Source: Solirubrum sp044628455 (lineage in GTDB: Bacteria; Bacteroidota; Bacteroidia; Cytophagales; Hymenobacteraceae). From it: DNA of 64,000 bases. Shown one piece after another: positions 7,235 to 16,136 of this stretch. Below the pieces are notes generated by a model. That model was not told the origin of the DNA and searched no databases. It saw nothing but the letters and a program-made list of their open reading frames with translations. How positions within the stretch are numbered: the first letter of the stretch is position 1; every line of letters begins with the position of its first letter. The stretch covers positions 1,116,001 through 1,180,000 of the forward strand of contig NZ_JBIYZW010000001.1 in NCBI RefSeq assembly GCF_044628455.1. The letters run 5' to 3'. The position numbers were made by a program, and so were the translations under genes.

Positions 7235-7519
7235 TCACCGGCCGGCCTGGCGGCGCTGGCGCAGCACCTCGTCGGTGCGCGTCTGCACGTAGAGCTCCTC
7301 CACCTTAGCCCGCGCCCAGGGCATGCGCCGCAGGAAGTTGAGGCTGGACTTGATGGTAGGGTTGTTGGCGAAGCAGTTGAGGCGCACGAGCCGGTCGAGC
7401 TCCGGCCAGCCGTAGTGCTGCACCAGGTAGTCGAGGATGTGGGCCAGGGTGACGCCGTGCAACTCGCGGATGAGGTGCCCGGATTCGTCGCGCACGTCGT
7501 GCGGATTCAATTCAGCCAT
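7235..7519 (-). CDS. VF530 family (DUF2132) small protein
   Basis: The 94-residue product matches the VF530/DUF2132 family, small α-helical proteins proposed to bind DNA. The defining stretch is visible: a TLAHILDYLVQHYGW helix, then LNCFANNPTIKSSLNFLR followed by MPWARAKVEELYV. Family members are about 75-100 residues. ATG 7519 was chosen since it begins MAELNPHDV, directly before the conserved core; an upstream extension is low-complexity and lacks family similarity. It converges on the aminotransferase gene and is monocistronic. The biochemical role of the family is unknown. Confidence 0.88.
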   Translation of the reverse strand: MAELNPHDVRDESGHLIRELHGVTLAHILDYLVQHYGWPELDRLVRLNCFANNPTIKSSLNFLRRMPWARAKVEELYVQTRTDEVLRQRRQAGR

Positions 7520-7842
7520 AGCAGGGAAAGTAAGGACAAAGTACGGGCAAGTTCGGGCAAGCGCCGCCCCGGGGTTCGATTCCGGACGCCGGGGCCGGTC
7601 CGCTTTCGGACATACTGTTCGGTTCCGGACAGGGTTGAGTTGGTGATTATCAAGCCCAATCACCTTTAACTATTAACAATCAATTATTTACAAAACTGGC
7701 ACTGCACTTGGGTAGGTAAGGCGTCATGTACCTCCAGTCTAGTCAAAAGCGGACACCCGCCACCGGTCACTCGCCTCGCCCTACCTCCCAGGCGCCCCAG
7801 TTTCTCCCCCTTGCTTCTCTCCCAACCTCTTTTTCCGCTGCT
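7520..7842. other. Intergenic region upstream of the first outer-membrane receptor
   Basis: This 323-base divergent region has a GC-rich half with three TTCCGGAC or TTTCGGAC motifs (about 7580-7632) and a much more AT-rich half (7660-7700, TTTAACTATTAACAATCAAT), which is where the receptor promoter should lie. A small hairpin GGTGATT/AATCACC is at 7642-7664. No gene is evident; the 143-base leader before ATG 7843 is pyrimidine-rich near the start. Confidence 0.5.
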
Positions 7843-10320
7843 ATGAAAACTTGCTTTTACCCCGCCGTCTGCCGCCCCCTGAGCTTGTTGCTGCTGGGCC
7901 TGGGCACCACCCTGGCCGCCCAGGCCCAGGGCCCGGTGGGCGTAAGCGGGGCGGTCCGCTCGGCCGCCGGCGCCCCCATCGACTACGCCACCGTCACGCT
8001 GCACCGCGCCGCCGACTCGTCGGTGGTCAAAACCGAGTTCAGCGACGAGCAGGGCGGCTTCCGCTTCGAGCCCGCCGCCAACGGGCGCTACCTGGTGTCG
8101 GCATCGCAGCTGGGCTTTGTGCGGCAATGGTCGCGGCCCTTCGAGGTAGCCGGCGCAAGCCTGGCCCTGCCGGCCCTGAGCTTGCCCACCAGCGCCGCCA
8201 CCACCCTGCAGGAAGTGAAGGTAACGGCCTCACGCCCCCTGTTCGAGCGCGAAGCCGACCGCACCATCGTGAACGTGGAAGGCTCGACCCTGGCCGCCGG
8301 CAATACCTCGCTGGACGTGCTCACCCGCTCGCCAGGCGTGACGGTGGACGGCAACGACAACATCGCCCTGCGCGGCAAGCAGGGTTTGCTGGTGCTCATC
8401 GACGGGCGCCGCGTGCCCATGAGCGGCACCGAGCTGGCCGACTACCTGCGTGCCCTGCCCGCCGAGCAGCTCAAAAGCATCGAGCTCATCACCAACCCGC
8501 CCGCCAAGTACGACGCGGCCGGGGGCGCGGGCATCATTGCCATCAACCTCAAGAAAGACCAGAAGCTGGGCACCAACGGCTCGGTGAACCTGAGCTACGG
8601 CCGCGGCCGCTACGGGCGCTTTACCTCGGGCCTGAGCCTGAACCACCGCCGCAAAAACCTCAACCTGTTCGGCACCTACAACTACGGCGAGCGGGAATCC
8701 TTCGTGCGTCTCGACATCGACCGGGAGTTTTTCCGCCCCGGCGATGCGCGCCGTACGCTGCTGAGCCTCACCGAGCTGGAAAACCGCCAGTTCAGCCACG
8801 GCAACTCTCACACCTGGAAAGTGGGCGCCGACTACAACCTGGGCCAGAACACCGTGCTGGGCGCCGTCGTCAGCGGCATTCACGCCGGCTTCGACCTCGA
8901 CGGCACCAACCGCTCCACCTTCCGCAACCCCGCCAGCCAGGGCATCGACAGCGTGTTTGCCACGGTGAGCACCTTCAACGCCAAGAGCCCCAACGCCGGC
9001 GCCAACCTGAACCTGCGCCACACCCGCCCCAACGTCGAGGCCGGCAACCGCGAGCTGAGCGCCGACGTGGACGTGGCCCGCTACGACCAGCGCCGCCTGC
9101 AGGGCCTGGGCACCAGCTACCTGGGCATCAACCGCGCCCCCTTCCGCCTCGACGGCGACCAGAACGGCCAGCTCACCATCCAGTCGGTGAAGGCCGATTA
9201 CGTGCACCCCATCAGCAAAACCCTGCGGGCCGAGGCCGGCGCCAAGGCCAGCCGCGTGGAGTCGGACAACGACGTGGTGTTTGAGCAGACCCGCGACGGG
9301 CGCCGCTTTTACGACTCCGAGCGCTCCAACCGCTTCCGCTACGACGAGAACATCTACGCCGGCTACCTGAGCCTGAGCCAGACCCTGCCCAAGTGGAGCC
9401 TGCAGGCTGGCCTGCGCGGCGAGCAGACGGTGGCCCACGGCAAGCAGGCCGTGGTGCAGCCCGGCAGCAAGCCCGACTTCGACCGCAACTACTTCCAGCT
9501 GTTTCCCAGCGCCTCGGCCAAGCACAGCTTCTCGCCCACCAACGAAACCAGCCTCTCGCTCAGCCGCCGCATCGACCGGCCCTCCTACAACCAGCTGAAC
9601 CCCTTTAAGGGCTACGCCGATGCCACCACCTACCAGGAAGGCAACCCCAACCTGCTGGCCCAAACCAGCTACAACCTGGAGCTGACCCACACCTACCGCC
9701 AGAAGTACAGCCTGGGCCTGAGCTACAGCCACACCGCCGACCCCATCGTGAACACCGTGCAGCCCGAGTCGGACACCAGCCGCATCGTGGTGGCCACCAC
9801 CCAGAACCTGCGCAGCCTGCAGTACTACGCCCTTACCTTCACGGCTCCGCTGGAGCTGGCCAAGGGTCTGAATATCTACAACAACGTTGTGGTGTACTAC
9901 CGCCACTTCTACGGCACCGTGGCCGGCACCTACCTCAACAACGGCCGCGCCGCCTTCAGCCTGAGCAGCAACGGCACCTACGCCTTCGGCCAGGGCTGGA
10001 CGGTGGAGCTGAACGCCCGCTACCAGTCGCGCGAGCAGTACGGTTTCTTCGACCTGCGCCCCCGCGGCCAGGTGGCCCTGGGCGTGCAGAAAAGCCTCTG
10101 GGAAAAGAAAGCCACGCTGAAGCTCAACGCCACCGACCTGTTCTACACTGGCGTGGTAAATGCCCGCTCGATCTACGACAACTACCACGAGAAATTCTAC
10201 CAGGCCCAGGACACCCGCGCCGTGACCCTGTCCTTCAGCTACCGCTTCGGCAACGACAAAGTGGCCGCCGCCAAGCGCCGCAGCGGCGGGGCCGAAGACG
10301 AAAAGCGCCGCGCCGACTAA
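7843..10320 (+). CDS. Outer-membrane β-barrel receptor (OMP_b-brl_3 family), copy 1
   Basis: The 825-residue protein is a TonB-receptor-like outer-membrane protein. A signal peptide (about 1-27, ending TTLAAQAQ) is followed by a carboxypeptidase-regulatory-like β-sandwich (about 30-110, with DYATVTLHRAADSSVVKTEF) and a plug-like region (about 120-230, SPGVTVDGNDNIALRGKQG). A long β-barrel then ends in FSYRFGNDK and a basic tail. The family is common in Bacteroidota and usually takes up or binds an unknown ligand. ATG 7843 gives the signal peptide; an upstream in-frame start would add a non-signal leader. Its closest relative here is the gene at 11068, across the MarR gene. A terminator follows at 10342. 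Confidence 0.88.
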   Translation: MKTCFYPAVCRPLSLLLLGLGTTLAAQAQGPVGVSGAVRSAAGAPIDYATVTLHRAADSSVVKTEFSDEQGGFRFEPAANGRYLVSASQLGFVRQWSRPFEVAGASLALPALSLPTSAATTLQEVKVTASRPLFEREADRTIVNVEGSTLAAGNTSLDVLTRSPGVTVDGNDNIALRGKQGLLVLIDGRRVPMSGTELADYLRALPAEQLKSIELITNPPAKYDAAGGAGIIAINLKKDQKLGTNGSVNLSYGRGRYGRFTSGLSLNHRRKNLNLFGTYNYGERESFVRLDIDREFFRPGDARRTLLSLTELENRQFSHGNSHTWKVGADYNLGQNTVLGAVVSGIHAGFDLDGTNRSTFRNPASQGIDSVFATVSTFNAKSPNAGANLNLRHTRPNVEAGNRELSADVDVARYDQRRLQGLGTSYLGINRAPFRLDGDQNGQLTIQSVKADYVHPISKTLRAEAGAKASRVESDNDVVFEQTRDGRRFYDSERSNRFRYDENIYAGYLSLSQTLPKWSLQAGLRGEQTVAHGKQAVVQPGSKPDFDRNYFQLFPSASAKHSFSPTNETSLSLSRRIDRPSYNQLNPFKGYADATTYQEGNPNLLAQTSYNLELTHTYRQKYSLGLSYSHTADPIVNTVQPESDTSRIVVATTQNLRSLQYYALTFTAPLELAKGLNIYNNVVVYYRHFYGTVAGTYLNNGRAAFSLSSNGTYAFGQGWTVELNARYQSREQYGFFDLRPRGQVALGVQKSLWEKKATLKLNATDLFYTGVVNARSIYDNYHEKFYQAQDTRAVTLSFSYRFGNDKVAAAKRRSGGAEDEKRRAD

Positions 10321-10341
10321 GCCTGCCCTTTACCTGTTGCC

Positions 10342-10372
10342 CAGCCCCGTCGGCCCAGTGCCCACGGGGCTG
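10342..10372 (+). terminator. Terminator after receptor copy 1
   Basis: Arms CAGCCCCGT (10342-10350) and ACGGGGCTG (10364-10372) are perfect, 22 bases after the receptor stop codon. No strong T-run follows. Confidence 0.55.
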
Positions 10373-10413
10373 CGGCGTGTCTCACAGCCCATTAGCGGGC
10401 TCGTGCAACTTAC

Positions 10414-10433
10414 ATGACATGTCATAGTCTTTG
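10414..10433 (+). promoter_or_regulatory. Promoter and operator palindrome of the MarR gene
   Basis: ATGACATGTCAT (10414-10425) is a perfect 12-bp palindrome. It abuts TAGTCTTTG (10425-10433), which resembles the Bacteroidota -7 box TAnnTTTG with one extra base. The start codon is 18 bases further on. A palindrome overlapping the promoter spacer directly upstream of a MarR gene is the expected place for autoregulation. Confidence 0.55.
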
Positions 10434-10450
10434 CCCCAATTCCGACTGCC

Positions 10451-10936
10451 ATGCTCTCCAACATCCTGTTTTACTCGCTCGACAAGGCCATCCGCAGCTA
10501 CCGCCGCCTGGCCCAGGCCAACATCGACCGGGCCGGCATTCCCATCACCATCGATCAGTGGCTGGTGTTGCGCGTGCTGCTGGAAAACGTGGATCTGCGG
10601 CAGGCGGAAATTGCCGAGCTGGTCTTCAAGGACCAGGCCTCGGTGGCCCGTATTCTGGCGATGCTCACCCGGCGCGGCTTGGTGTCGGCCCAGCCCTTGC
10701 CCCACGACGGCCGCCGCACCCAGCTGCGCGTGAGCGAGGCCGGCTACCAGATTCTGGCCGCCGTGCAGCCCATCGTGCTCAGCAACCGTCAACTTGCGCT
10801 ACAGGGTTTGAGCGACGACGAGCAAGCGCTGCTGCAAGGTTTGCTCGAACGCATTGCTGCCAACTGCGCCCCAGGCCGCAAGCCCGCCCGGCTCCCCCCA
10901 CGCCCGGCCGCGGCCGCCGGAGCCCGGACCAAGTGA
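10451..10936 (+). CDS. MarR-family transcriptional regulator
   Basis: The 161-residue protein has the MarR winged-helix layout. An N-terminal dimerisation helix (1-25) is followed by a helix-turn-helix (about 50-85) with RQAEIAELVFKDQASVARIL as recognition segment. The wing (about 86-105) reads GLVSAQPLPHDGRRTQLRVS, with the DxRR motif typical of MarR wings. A C-terminal helix pair closes the dimer. Residues 145-161 are a Pro/Arg/Ala tail. MarR proteins are dimers released from DNA by small ligands. It sits between two paralogous receptor genes, each with a palindrome in the promoter region, so it may control them and itself. The target ligand is unknown. Confidence 0.9.
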   Translation: MLSNILFYSLDKAIRSYRRLAQANIDRAGIPITIDQWLVLRVLLENVDLRQAEIAELVFKDQASVARILAMLTRRGLVSAQPLPHDGRRTQLRVSEAGYQILAAVQPIVLSNRQLALQGLSDDEQALLQGLLERIAANCAPGRKPARLPPRPAAAAGARTK

Positions 10937-10949
10937 ATAAAGCTGTCAG

Positions 10950-10978
10950 TTGTAAATACGAAACATTTCGTATATCTT
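10950..10978 (+). promoter_or_regulatory. Promoter with an 18-bp palindrome upstream of receptor copy 2
   Basis: ATACGAAA-CA-TTTCGTAT (10956-10973) is a perfect palindrome. It lies between a TTG (10950-10952) and TATATCTT (10971-10978), which could serve as -33 and -7 elements. The palindrome would occupy the promoter spacer and is a strong repressor-site candidate. Its sequence differs from the palindrome before the MarR gene. Confidence 0.5.
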
Positions 10979-11067
10979 CCCTTACCCTTACCCGCTAAGC
11001 GCCGGGCAGGCTATTGTCCCGCCGCGGCCCCCGCTCCGCTTTCTCCCCCGTCCGCCTTTCTGACGCT

Positions 11068-13524
11068 ATGAAAACTTCTACCCCATTCCGCACCGGCTGG
11101 CTGCTGGCCCTCGGGCTGGCCGGCTCCTCGGCCGCACTGGCCCAGACCCACGCCACCCTCGAGGGTAGCGTGCGCACCACCGCCGATGTGCCCGTTGACT
11201 ACGCCACCGTCACGCTGCACCGCGCCGCCGACTCGGCGGTGGTCAAAACCGAGTTCAGCAACGAGCAGGGCCGCTTTCTGTTCGAGCAAACGCCCGCGGG
11301 CCGCTACCTGGTGTCGGCCTCGCAGGTGGGATTTGGCCGCGGCTGGTCGCGCCCCTTCGAGCTGGCTGGCGAAAACCTGAAGCTGCCGGCTCTGCAATTG
11401 GCGGCCAGTGCGGCTACTACCCTCAAGGAAGTGCAGGTGGTGGGCCAGAAGCCATTGTTTGAGCGCGAAGCCGATCGCACCATCGTGAACGTGGAAGGCT
11501 CGACCCTGGCCGCCGGCAATACCTCGCTCGACGTGCTGCGCCGCTCCCCCGGGGTGACGGTAGATGCCAACGACAACCTGGCGTTGCGCGGCCGGCAGGG
11601 TTTGCTGGTGCTCATCGACGGCAAGCGCCAGCCCATGAGTGGTACCGAACTGGCCGACTACCTGCGCGCCCTGCCCGCCGAGCAGCTCAAAAGCATCGAG
11701 CTCATCACCAATCCGCCCGCCAAGTACGATGCCCAGGGCGGGGCCGGTATCATCGCCATCAACCTGCGCAAAGACCAGAAGCTGGGCACCAACGGCAGCT
11801 ACAATGCCAGCTACGGCCGCAGCTTCGCGGGCAACAAGCTCACCAACGGCCTGAGCCTGAACCACCGTCGCCAGAAAATCAACCTGTTCGGCTCGTACAA
11901 CTACAGCAACCGCGAGGGCGTGGGCAAGCTCACCATTCACCGCGACTTCTACAGCGCGGCCGCGGGCGGCGAGCGGCAGCTGGTGAGCGTAACCGACCAG
12001 GACAACCGCGCCCCCAACCACGGCCGCTCGCACAGCTGGCGGGCGGGCTTCGACTACAACCTGGCCGAGCGCACGACCCTGGGCGCGGTGGCCAGTGGCC
12101 TCTCGGCCCGCTCGGAGCAGGACGGCACCAACGTAACTACGGTATTCGACCCGCTCACGCGAAGCACCGAGCTGTACAACTCCACCAACTACCGCCGCGC
12201 CGTGGTGCCCAACGTGACCGGCAACCTGAACCTGCGCCACACGTTCGTGGATTCGCTGGGGCCGCGCGAGCTGAGCGCCGACGTGGACTACGCCCGCTAC
12301 CACACCACCCGCGACCAACGCCTGGCCACCCGCTTCAACGGGGCCGAGCAGGTGGGCGAGCTGGCCACCAGCGACCAGCTGGGCGAGCTGACCATTCAGT
12401 CGGCCAAGGTTGACTACGTGCAGCCGCTGACCAAGGCCCTGCGCCTGGAGGCCGGCGCCAAAGCCAGCCTGGTGACGGCCGACAACGACCTGAAGTTTTT
12501 CCTCAACGGCGCCTTCGACCCCGCGCGCTCCAACCGCTTCCGCTACGACGAAAACATCAACGCCGGCTACGTGAACCTGAACTTCACCCAGCCGGGCTAC
12601 ACCCTGCAAGCCGGTCTGCGCGGCGAGCAAACCAACGCCGTGGGCAAGCAGGACGTGGTGCAGCCGGGCCGCGAGCCGAACTTCGACCGCCACTACTTTC
12701 AGCTGTTTCCGAGCGCGGCCGTGAAGCGCAAGTTTTCCGAGCAGCACGAAACCAGTCTCTCGCTCAGCCGCCGCATCGACCGGCCCTCCTACGGGCAGCT
12801 CAACCCCTTCAGCATCATCATCGACAAGACGACCTCGGGCGAGGGCAACCCCTTCCTGAAGCCGCAGACCAGCTACAACTTCGAGCTGACCCACACCCTG
12901 CGCCAGAAGTACAGCCTGGGCCTGAGCTACGGCCTTACCAGTGACCCACTCATCGGGGTGGTGCAGCCCACTGCCGACCAGAAAGTAATTTCCACCACCA
13001 CCAACCTCGACCAGCAGCACTACTACGCCCTCACGCTGACCGCGCCGCTGGAGCTGGCCAAGTGGTGGTCGGCCTACAACAACGGGGTGTTCTACTACAG
13101 CCGCTTCGTGGGCAACCTGGCGGGCACGGGGCTGAACCGCGGCCGGGCCGCCTTCAACCTGAGCAGCAACCACACCTTCACCATTGGCAAGGGCTGGAGC
13201 GCCGAGCTCAACGGCTCGTACCAGTCGCGCGAGGTGTACGGGTTTCTGGACGTGCAGCGTCAGGGCCAGGTAGCGGTGGGCGTGCAGAAAAGTCTTTGGA
13301 ACCGCAAAGGCAACCTCAAGTTCAACTTCACCGACCTTCTCTACACCAGCCCGGTGCGCGCTACGTCCTCGTACGCCACCTACGTGGAGCGCTTTTTCCA
13401 ACGCTACGACTCGCGCGTGGCCACGCTCGCGTTCAGCTACCGCTTCGGCAACGACAAAGTGGCGCCCTCCAAGCGCCGCGGTGGCGGGGCCGAGGACGAA
13501 AAGCGCCGGGCGGGCGGGTCTTAG
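11068..13524 (+). CDS. Outer-membrane β-barrel receptor (OMP_b-brl_3 family), copy 2
   Basis: The 818-residue protein has the same order as copy 1: signal peptide (1-25, ending SSAALAQ), regulatory-like β-sandwich (about 28-105), plug-like region (SPGVTVDANDNLALRGRQG) and barrel ending FSYRFGNDKV with a basic AEDEKRR tail. The two copies are alike along their length, and some stretches are nearly identical at the DNA level, for example around 8262-8311 and 11478-11527. Barrel loops differ most, which suggests different ligands. ATG 11068 gives the signal peptide. Regulation by the MarR protein upstream is inferred from position and the palindrome at 10956. Confidence 0.88.
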   Translation: MKTSTPFRTGWLLALGLAGSSAALAQTHATLEGSVRTTADVPVDYATVTLHRAADSAVVKTEFSNEQGRFLFEQTPAGRYLVSASQVGFGRGWSRPFELAGENLKLPALQLAASAATTLKEVQVVGQKPLFEREADRTIVNVEGSTLAAGNTSLDVLRRSPGVTVDANDNLALRGRQGLLVLIDGKRQPMSGTELADYLRALPAEQLKSIELITNPPAKYDAQGGAGIIAINLRKDQKLGTNGSYNASYGRSFAGNKLTNGLSLNHRRQKINLFGSYNYSNREGVGKLTIHRDFYSAAAGGERQLVSVTDQDNRAPNHGRSHSWRAGFDYNLAERTTLGAVASGLSARSEQDGTNVTTVFDPLTRSTELYNSTNYRRAVVPNVTGNLNLRHTFVDSLGPRELSADVDYARYHTTRDQRLATRFNGAEQVGELATSDQLGELTIQSAKVDYVQPLTKALRLEAGAKASLVTADNDLKFFLNGAFDPARSNRFRYDENINAGYVNLNFTQPGYTLQAGLRGEQTNAVGKQDVVQPGREPNFDRHYFQLFPSAAVKRKFSEQHETSLSLSRRIDRPSYGQLNPFSIIIDKTTSGEGNPFLKPQTSYNFELTHTLRQKYSLGLSYGLTSDPLIGVVQPTADQKVISTTTNLDQQHYYALTLTAPLELAKWWSAYNNGVFYYSRFVGNLAGTGLNRGRAAFNLSSNHTFTIGKGWSAELNGSYQSREVYGFLDVQRQGQVAVGVQKSLWNRKGNLKFNFTDLLYTSPVRATSSYATYVERFFQRYDSRVATLAFSYRFGNDKVAPSKRRGGGAEDEKRRAGGS

Positions 13525-13593
13525 CGTCTAGGGCCCGGCTCGCAGCAACCAGTTTTTTCCGGGCTCCGGCTCCACTCAACTTCGCTTTTCCGC

Positions 13594-15726
13594 ATGGCAC
13601 TTTTCCGCTTCGGCGCCGCGGCCTGCACGGCCCTGCTGCCCGCCCTGTTTTTCCTGGCGCCCGAAACCACGGCCCCGCGCCCGGCCGACAATCCCGACCG
13701 TAAGGCCGCCTACCTGCTGCAAACCATTGTGCAGGGCCTCAGCGGGGCGCACTACCAGCCGGCCGCGCTCGACGACGCGTTTTCGCGCCGGGTGTTCGGT
13801 CTCTACCTCAAGCGCCTCGACGCGGGTAAGAAGTTTCTGCGCCAGCCCGACGTGCAGGAGCTGCAGGCCTTCCAGCGCGACATCGACAACGAGATTCAGC
13901 GCGGCAGCCAGGAGTTTCTGCAGCGCAGCACGGCTTTGATGACCGCCCGGGTGCAGGAAGCCCAGCTCTTGTACCGCGAGCTGCTGGCCAAGCCCTTCGA
14001 CTTCACGGCCAAGGAAACCTTTGAAACTGATGCCGAGAAGCTCGACTACGCCGCCACGCCGACCGCGCAGCGCGAACGGTGGCGCCTGCTGCTGAAGTAC
14101 CAGACCCTGGCCCGCCTCTCAGAGCTGCTCGACGAGCAAAACGGCACCGACAAGTCGCTGGCCTCGACCAAGGTGAAGCCTTCCCCGGCCACCATGTCGA
14201 AGCCGGTGCGCCCGATGAGTGAGCTGGAGGCGGAGGCCCGCAAGCAAGTGCTGAAGTACTACGACGACACCTTCGCCAACCTGCTGCAAACCGATGCGCA
14301 AGACCGGCTGGCGCAGTTTGCCAACACCGTGGCCAACGTGTACGACCCGCACACCGAGTACTTCGCCCCGCGCGATAAGGACAACTTCGACATTGCCCTG
14401 ACCGGCCGCTTCGAGGGCACGGGGGCCCAGCTGGGCGAGCAGGACAACAAGATTGTGGTGACCGACATCGTGCCGGGCTCGGCCTCGTACCGGCAAGGCG
14501 AGCTGAAAATCGGCGACGAGATTCTGCGCGTGGCCCAGGGCGCGGCCGAGCCGGTGGCCGTGGGCGGCATGCGCTTCGACAAAATCGTGCAGATGATTCG
14601 GGGCAAGAAGGGCAGCGAGGTGCGCCTGACGGTGAAAAAGCCCGACGGCACGGTGCGCGTGATTCCCATCATCCGCGACGTGGTGGTGCTGGAAGAAACC
14701 TACGCGCAGTCGGCCACAGTACAGCAGGACGGGAAGAAGTACGGCTACATTCACCTGCCCGCGTTTTATGCCGACTTCAACAACAACGGCGGGCGCAGCT
14801 CGGCCGAGGACGTGAAGGCCGAGCTGGCCAAGCTCAAGCAGCAGAACGTGCAGGGCGTGGTGCTGGATCTGCGCTTCAACGGCGGCGGCTCGCTGCAGGA
14901 CGCGGTGGACATGGCCGGCCTGTTTGTGAGCAGCGGGCCCATGGTGCAGGTGAAAAGTGCCCAGCGCCCGGCCCAGGTGCTCAACGACTCCGATACGCGG
15001 GTGCAGTACGAGGGGCCGCTGGTGGTGCTGGTGAACAAGTACAGCGCCTCGGCCTCCGAGATTCTGGCCGCCGCTATTCAGGACCACCAGCGCGGCATCA
15101 TCATGGGCAACACCACCTACGGCAAGGGCACGGTGCAGCGCGTGTTCGACCTCGACGAGGTGCTGCCGGCGCAGTTCAACAGCCTCAAGCCGTTCGGCTC
15201 GCTCAAGATTACCCTGCAGAAATACTACCGCATCGGCGGGGGCTCGACCCAGTTCCGGGGCGTGACGCCCGATGTAACGCTGCCCGACGCCTACAGCGCC
15301 CTGGGCACCGGCGAGCAGCAAACCGACTTTCCGCTGGGCTGGGACGAGATTGGGGCCGCCCCCTTCCGCACCTGGCAGGCGCCGGTGGGCCTGCGCCAGC
15401 TGGCCGAGGCCAGCCGCCGGCGCGTGGCCACCGACGCGGGCTTCCGCCTCATCGGCGAGTCGGTGCAGGAGCTGGTGAAGCGCCAGAAGCTCACGCAGGT
15501 GTCGCTGAACCTGGACGCCTACCGCGCCGACCAGCAGCAGGCCCGGGCGGTGTCGGAGCGGTTTAAGGAAGCCCAGCAGCTGGCCCCGGCCCTGGAAGTG
15601 GCCCCTACCCTGGCCGCCGCTACCACCGACTCGACGCTGGTGCAGCGGGGCAAGCGCTTCGTGAAGCCGCTGGGCAAGGACCTGGCCCTGCGCGAAGCCG
15701 TGGCCGTGCTGGCCGACGCCCGCTAA
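13594..15726 (+). CDS. prc: Tail-specific (C-terminal processing) protease, S41A family
   Basis: The 710-residue protein is a Prc/Tsp-type periplasmic serine protease that degrades or trims proteins from their C-termini. An N-terminal signal segment (1-25) is followed by a helical Prc N-terminal domain (to about 210), a PDZ domain (about 255-345, with GTGAQLGEQDNKIVVTDIV), and the S41 protease core. The catalytic pair is visible as Ser486 in YSASASE and Lys511 in YGKGTVQ, spaced by 25 residues as in E. coli Prc. A C-terminal extension (about 560-710) is helical, as in the long Bacteroidota forms. ATG 13594 is well placed. It is followed by a strong terminator. Confidence 0.93.
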   Translation: MALFRFGAAACTALLPALFFLAPETTAPRPADNPDRKAAYLLQTIVQGLSGAHYQPAALDDAFSRRVFGLYLKRLDAGKKFLRQPDVQELQAFQRDIDNEIQRGSQEFLQRSTALMTARVQEAQLLYRELLAKPFDFTAKETFETDAEKLDYAATPTAQRERWRLLLKYQTLARLSELLDEQNGTDKSLASTKVKPSPATMSKPVRPMSELEAEARKQVLKYYDDTFANLLQTDAQDRLAQFANTVANVYDPHTEYFAPRDKDNFDIALTGRFEGTGAQLGEQDNKIVVTDIVPGSASYRQGELKIGDEILRVAQGAAEPVAVGGMRFDKIVQMIRGKKGSEVRLTVKKPDGTVRVIPIIRDVVVLEETYAQSATVQQDGKKYGYIHLPAFYADFNNNGGRSSAEDVKAELAKLKQQNVQGVVLDLRFNGGGSLQDAVDMAGLFVSSGPMVQVKSAQRPAQVLNDSDTRVQYEGPLVVLVNKYSASASEILAAAIQDHQRGIIMGNTTYGKGTVQRVFDLDEVLPAQFNSLKPFGSLKITLQKYYRIGGGSTQFRGVTPDVTLPDAYSALGTGEQQTDFPLGWDEIGAAPFRTWQAPVGLRQLAEASRRRVATDAGFRLIGESVQELVKRQKLTQVSLNLDAYRADQQQARAVSERFKEAQQLAPALEVAPTLAAATTDSTLVQRGKRFVKPLGKDLALREAVAVLADAR

Positions 15727-15751
15727 CCCCGCCTGGAGTTCTTCGGGCCGC

Positions 15752-15793
15752 AAAACCAAAGCGCCGCGTCTTCCGACGCGGCGCTTTGGTTTT
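15752..15793. terminator. Strong bidirectional terminator
   Basis: Nineteen-base arms (15752-15770 with 15775-15793; AAAACCAAAGCGCC… and …GGCGCTTTGGTTTT) enclose a TTCC tetraloop. A-rich and T-rich ends make it active in both directions. Confidence 0.9.
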
Positions 15794-15818
15794 GGGTGGG
15801 GTTGGGTTTCGGCCCGCT

Positions 15819-16131
15819 GAAAAAAAGGTACGGGCTGGGAAGGTTGGTTACAGGCTGGAAAGCTCGGTTACAGGCCGGGAAACGCCGCGCACGGTCCTCG
15901 ACGCGTTGGGTACGGCCCGGGAAACGGTTCGCATGGCCCTTGACGCTTCGCGCATGGTCCTTGACGTGACGCGCACGTGCCTTGAAGCTTCGCGCATGGG
16001 CCTTGACGCGGCGCGCACGGCCCTTGATGCGTTGTGCATGAGCCTTGACAGTCGGTTGAGTGCCTTGACGCTCGGTTGACCTCCTTGGAAGTCGGTTGAG
16101 TGCCTTGATGCACGGTTGACCTACTTGAGGG
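15819..16131. repeat. 21-bp-periodic tandem array, locus 1
   Basis: After a header at 15819-15842 (GAAAAAAAGGTACGGGCTGG then GAAG), ten degenerate 21-bp units run from 15842 to 16051. Typical units are GGTTCGCATGGCCCTTGACG+C and TTCGCGCATGGTCCTTGACG+T. Four 20-bp units follow (16052-16131), alternating two types (1=3, 2=4), beginning TCGGTTGAGTGCC and TCGGTTGACCTCC. Open frames on both strands here are the repeat read as a seven-residue periodicity and I do not call them genes. The array fills the convergent gap between prc and the lipoprotein gene. Confidence 0.75.
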
Positions 16132-16136
16132 TCGGT

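Noticed and set aside
7572..7590. tRNA T-loop-like GGGGTTCGATTCC
   Set aside because: The 5-bp stem is only partial, and no acceptor or anticodon arm can be built from the surrounding bases on either strand.
8230..10188. 652-residue minus-strand frame opposite receptor copy 1
   Set aside because: It is antisense to a well-supported gene with signal peptide and barrel motifs, and its Val/Gly/His composition is typical of shadows in GC-rich DNA.
14119..15759. 546-residue minus-strand frame opposite prc
   Set aside because: Antisense shadow of the protease gene, whose catalytic Ser and Lys are intact.
15868..16113. Open frames on both strands through the 21-bp array at 15.8-16.1 kb
   Set aside because: They are the repeat read with a period of seven codons, and they overlap each other and lack any family cue.
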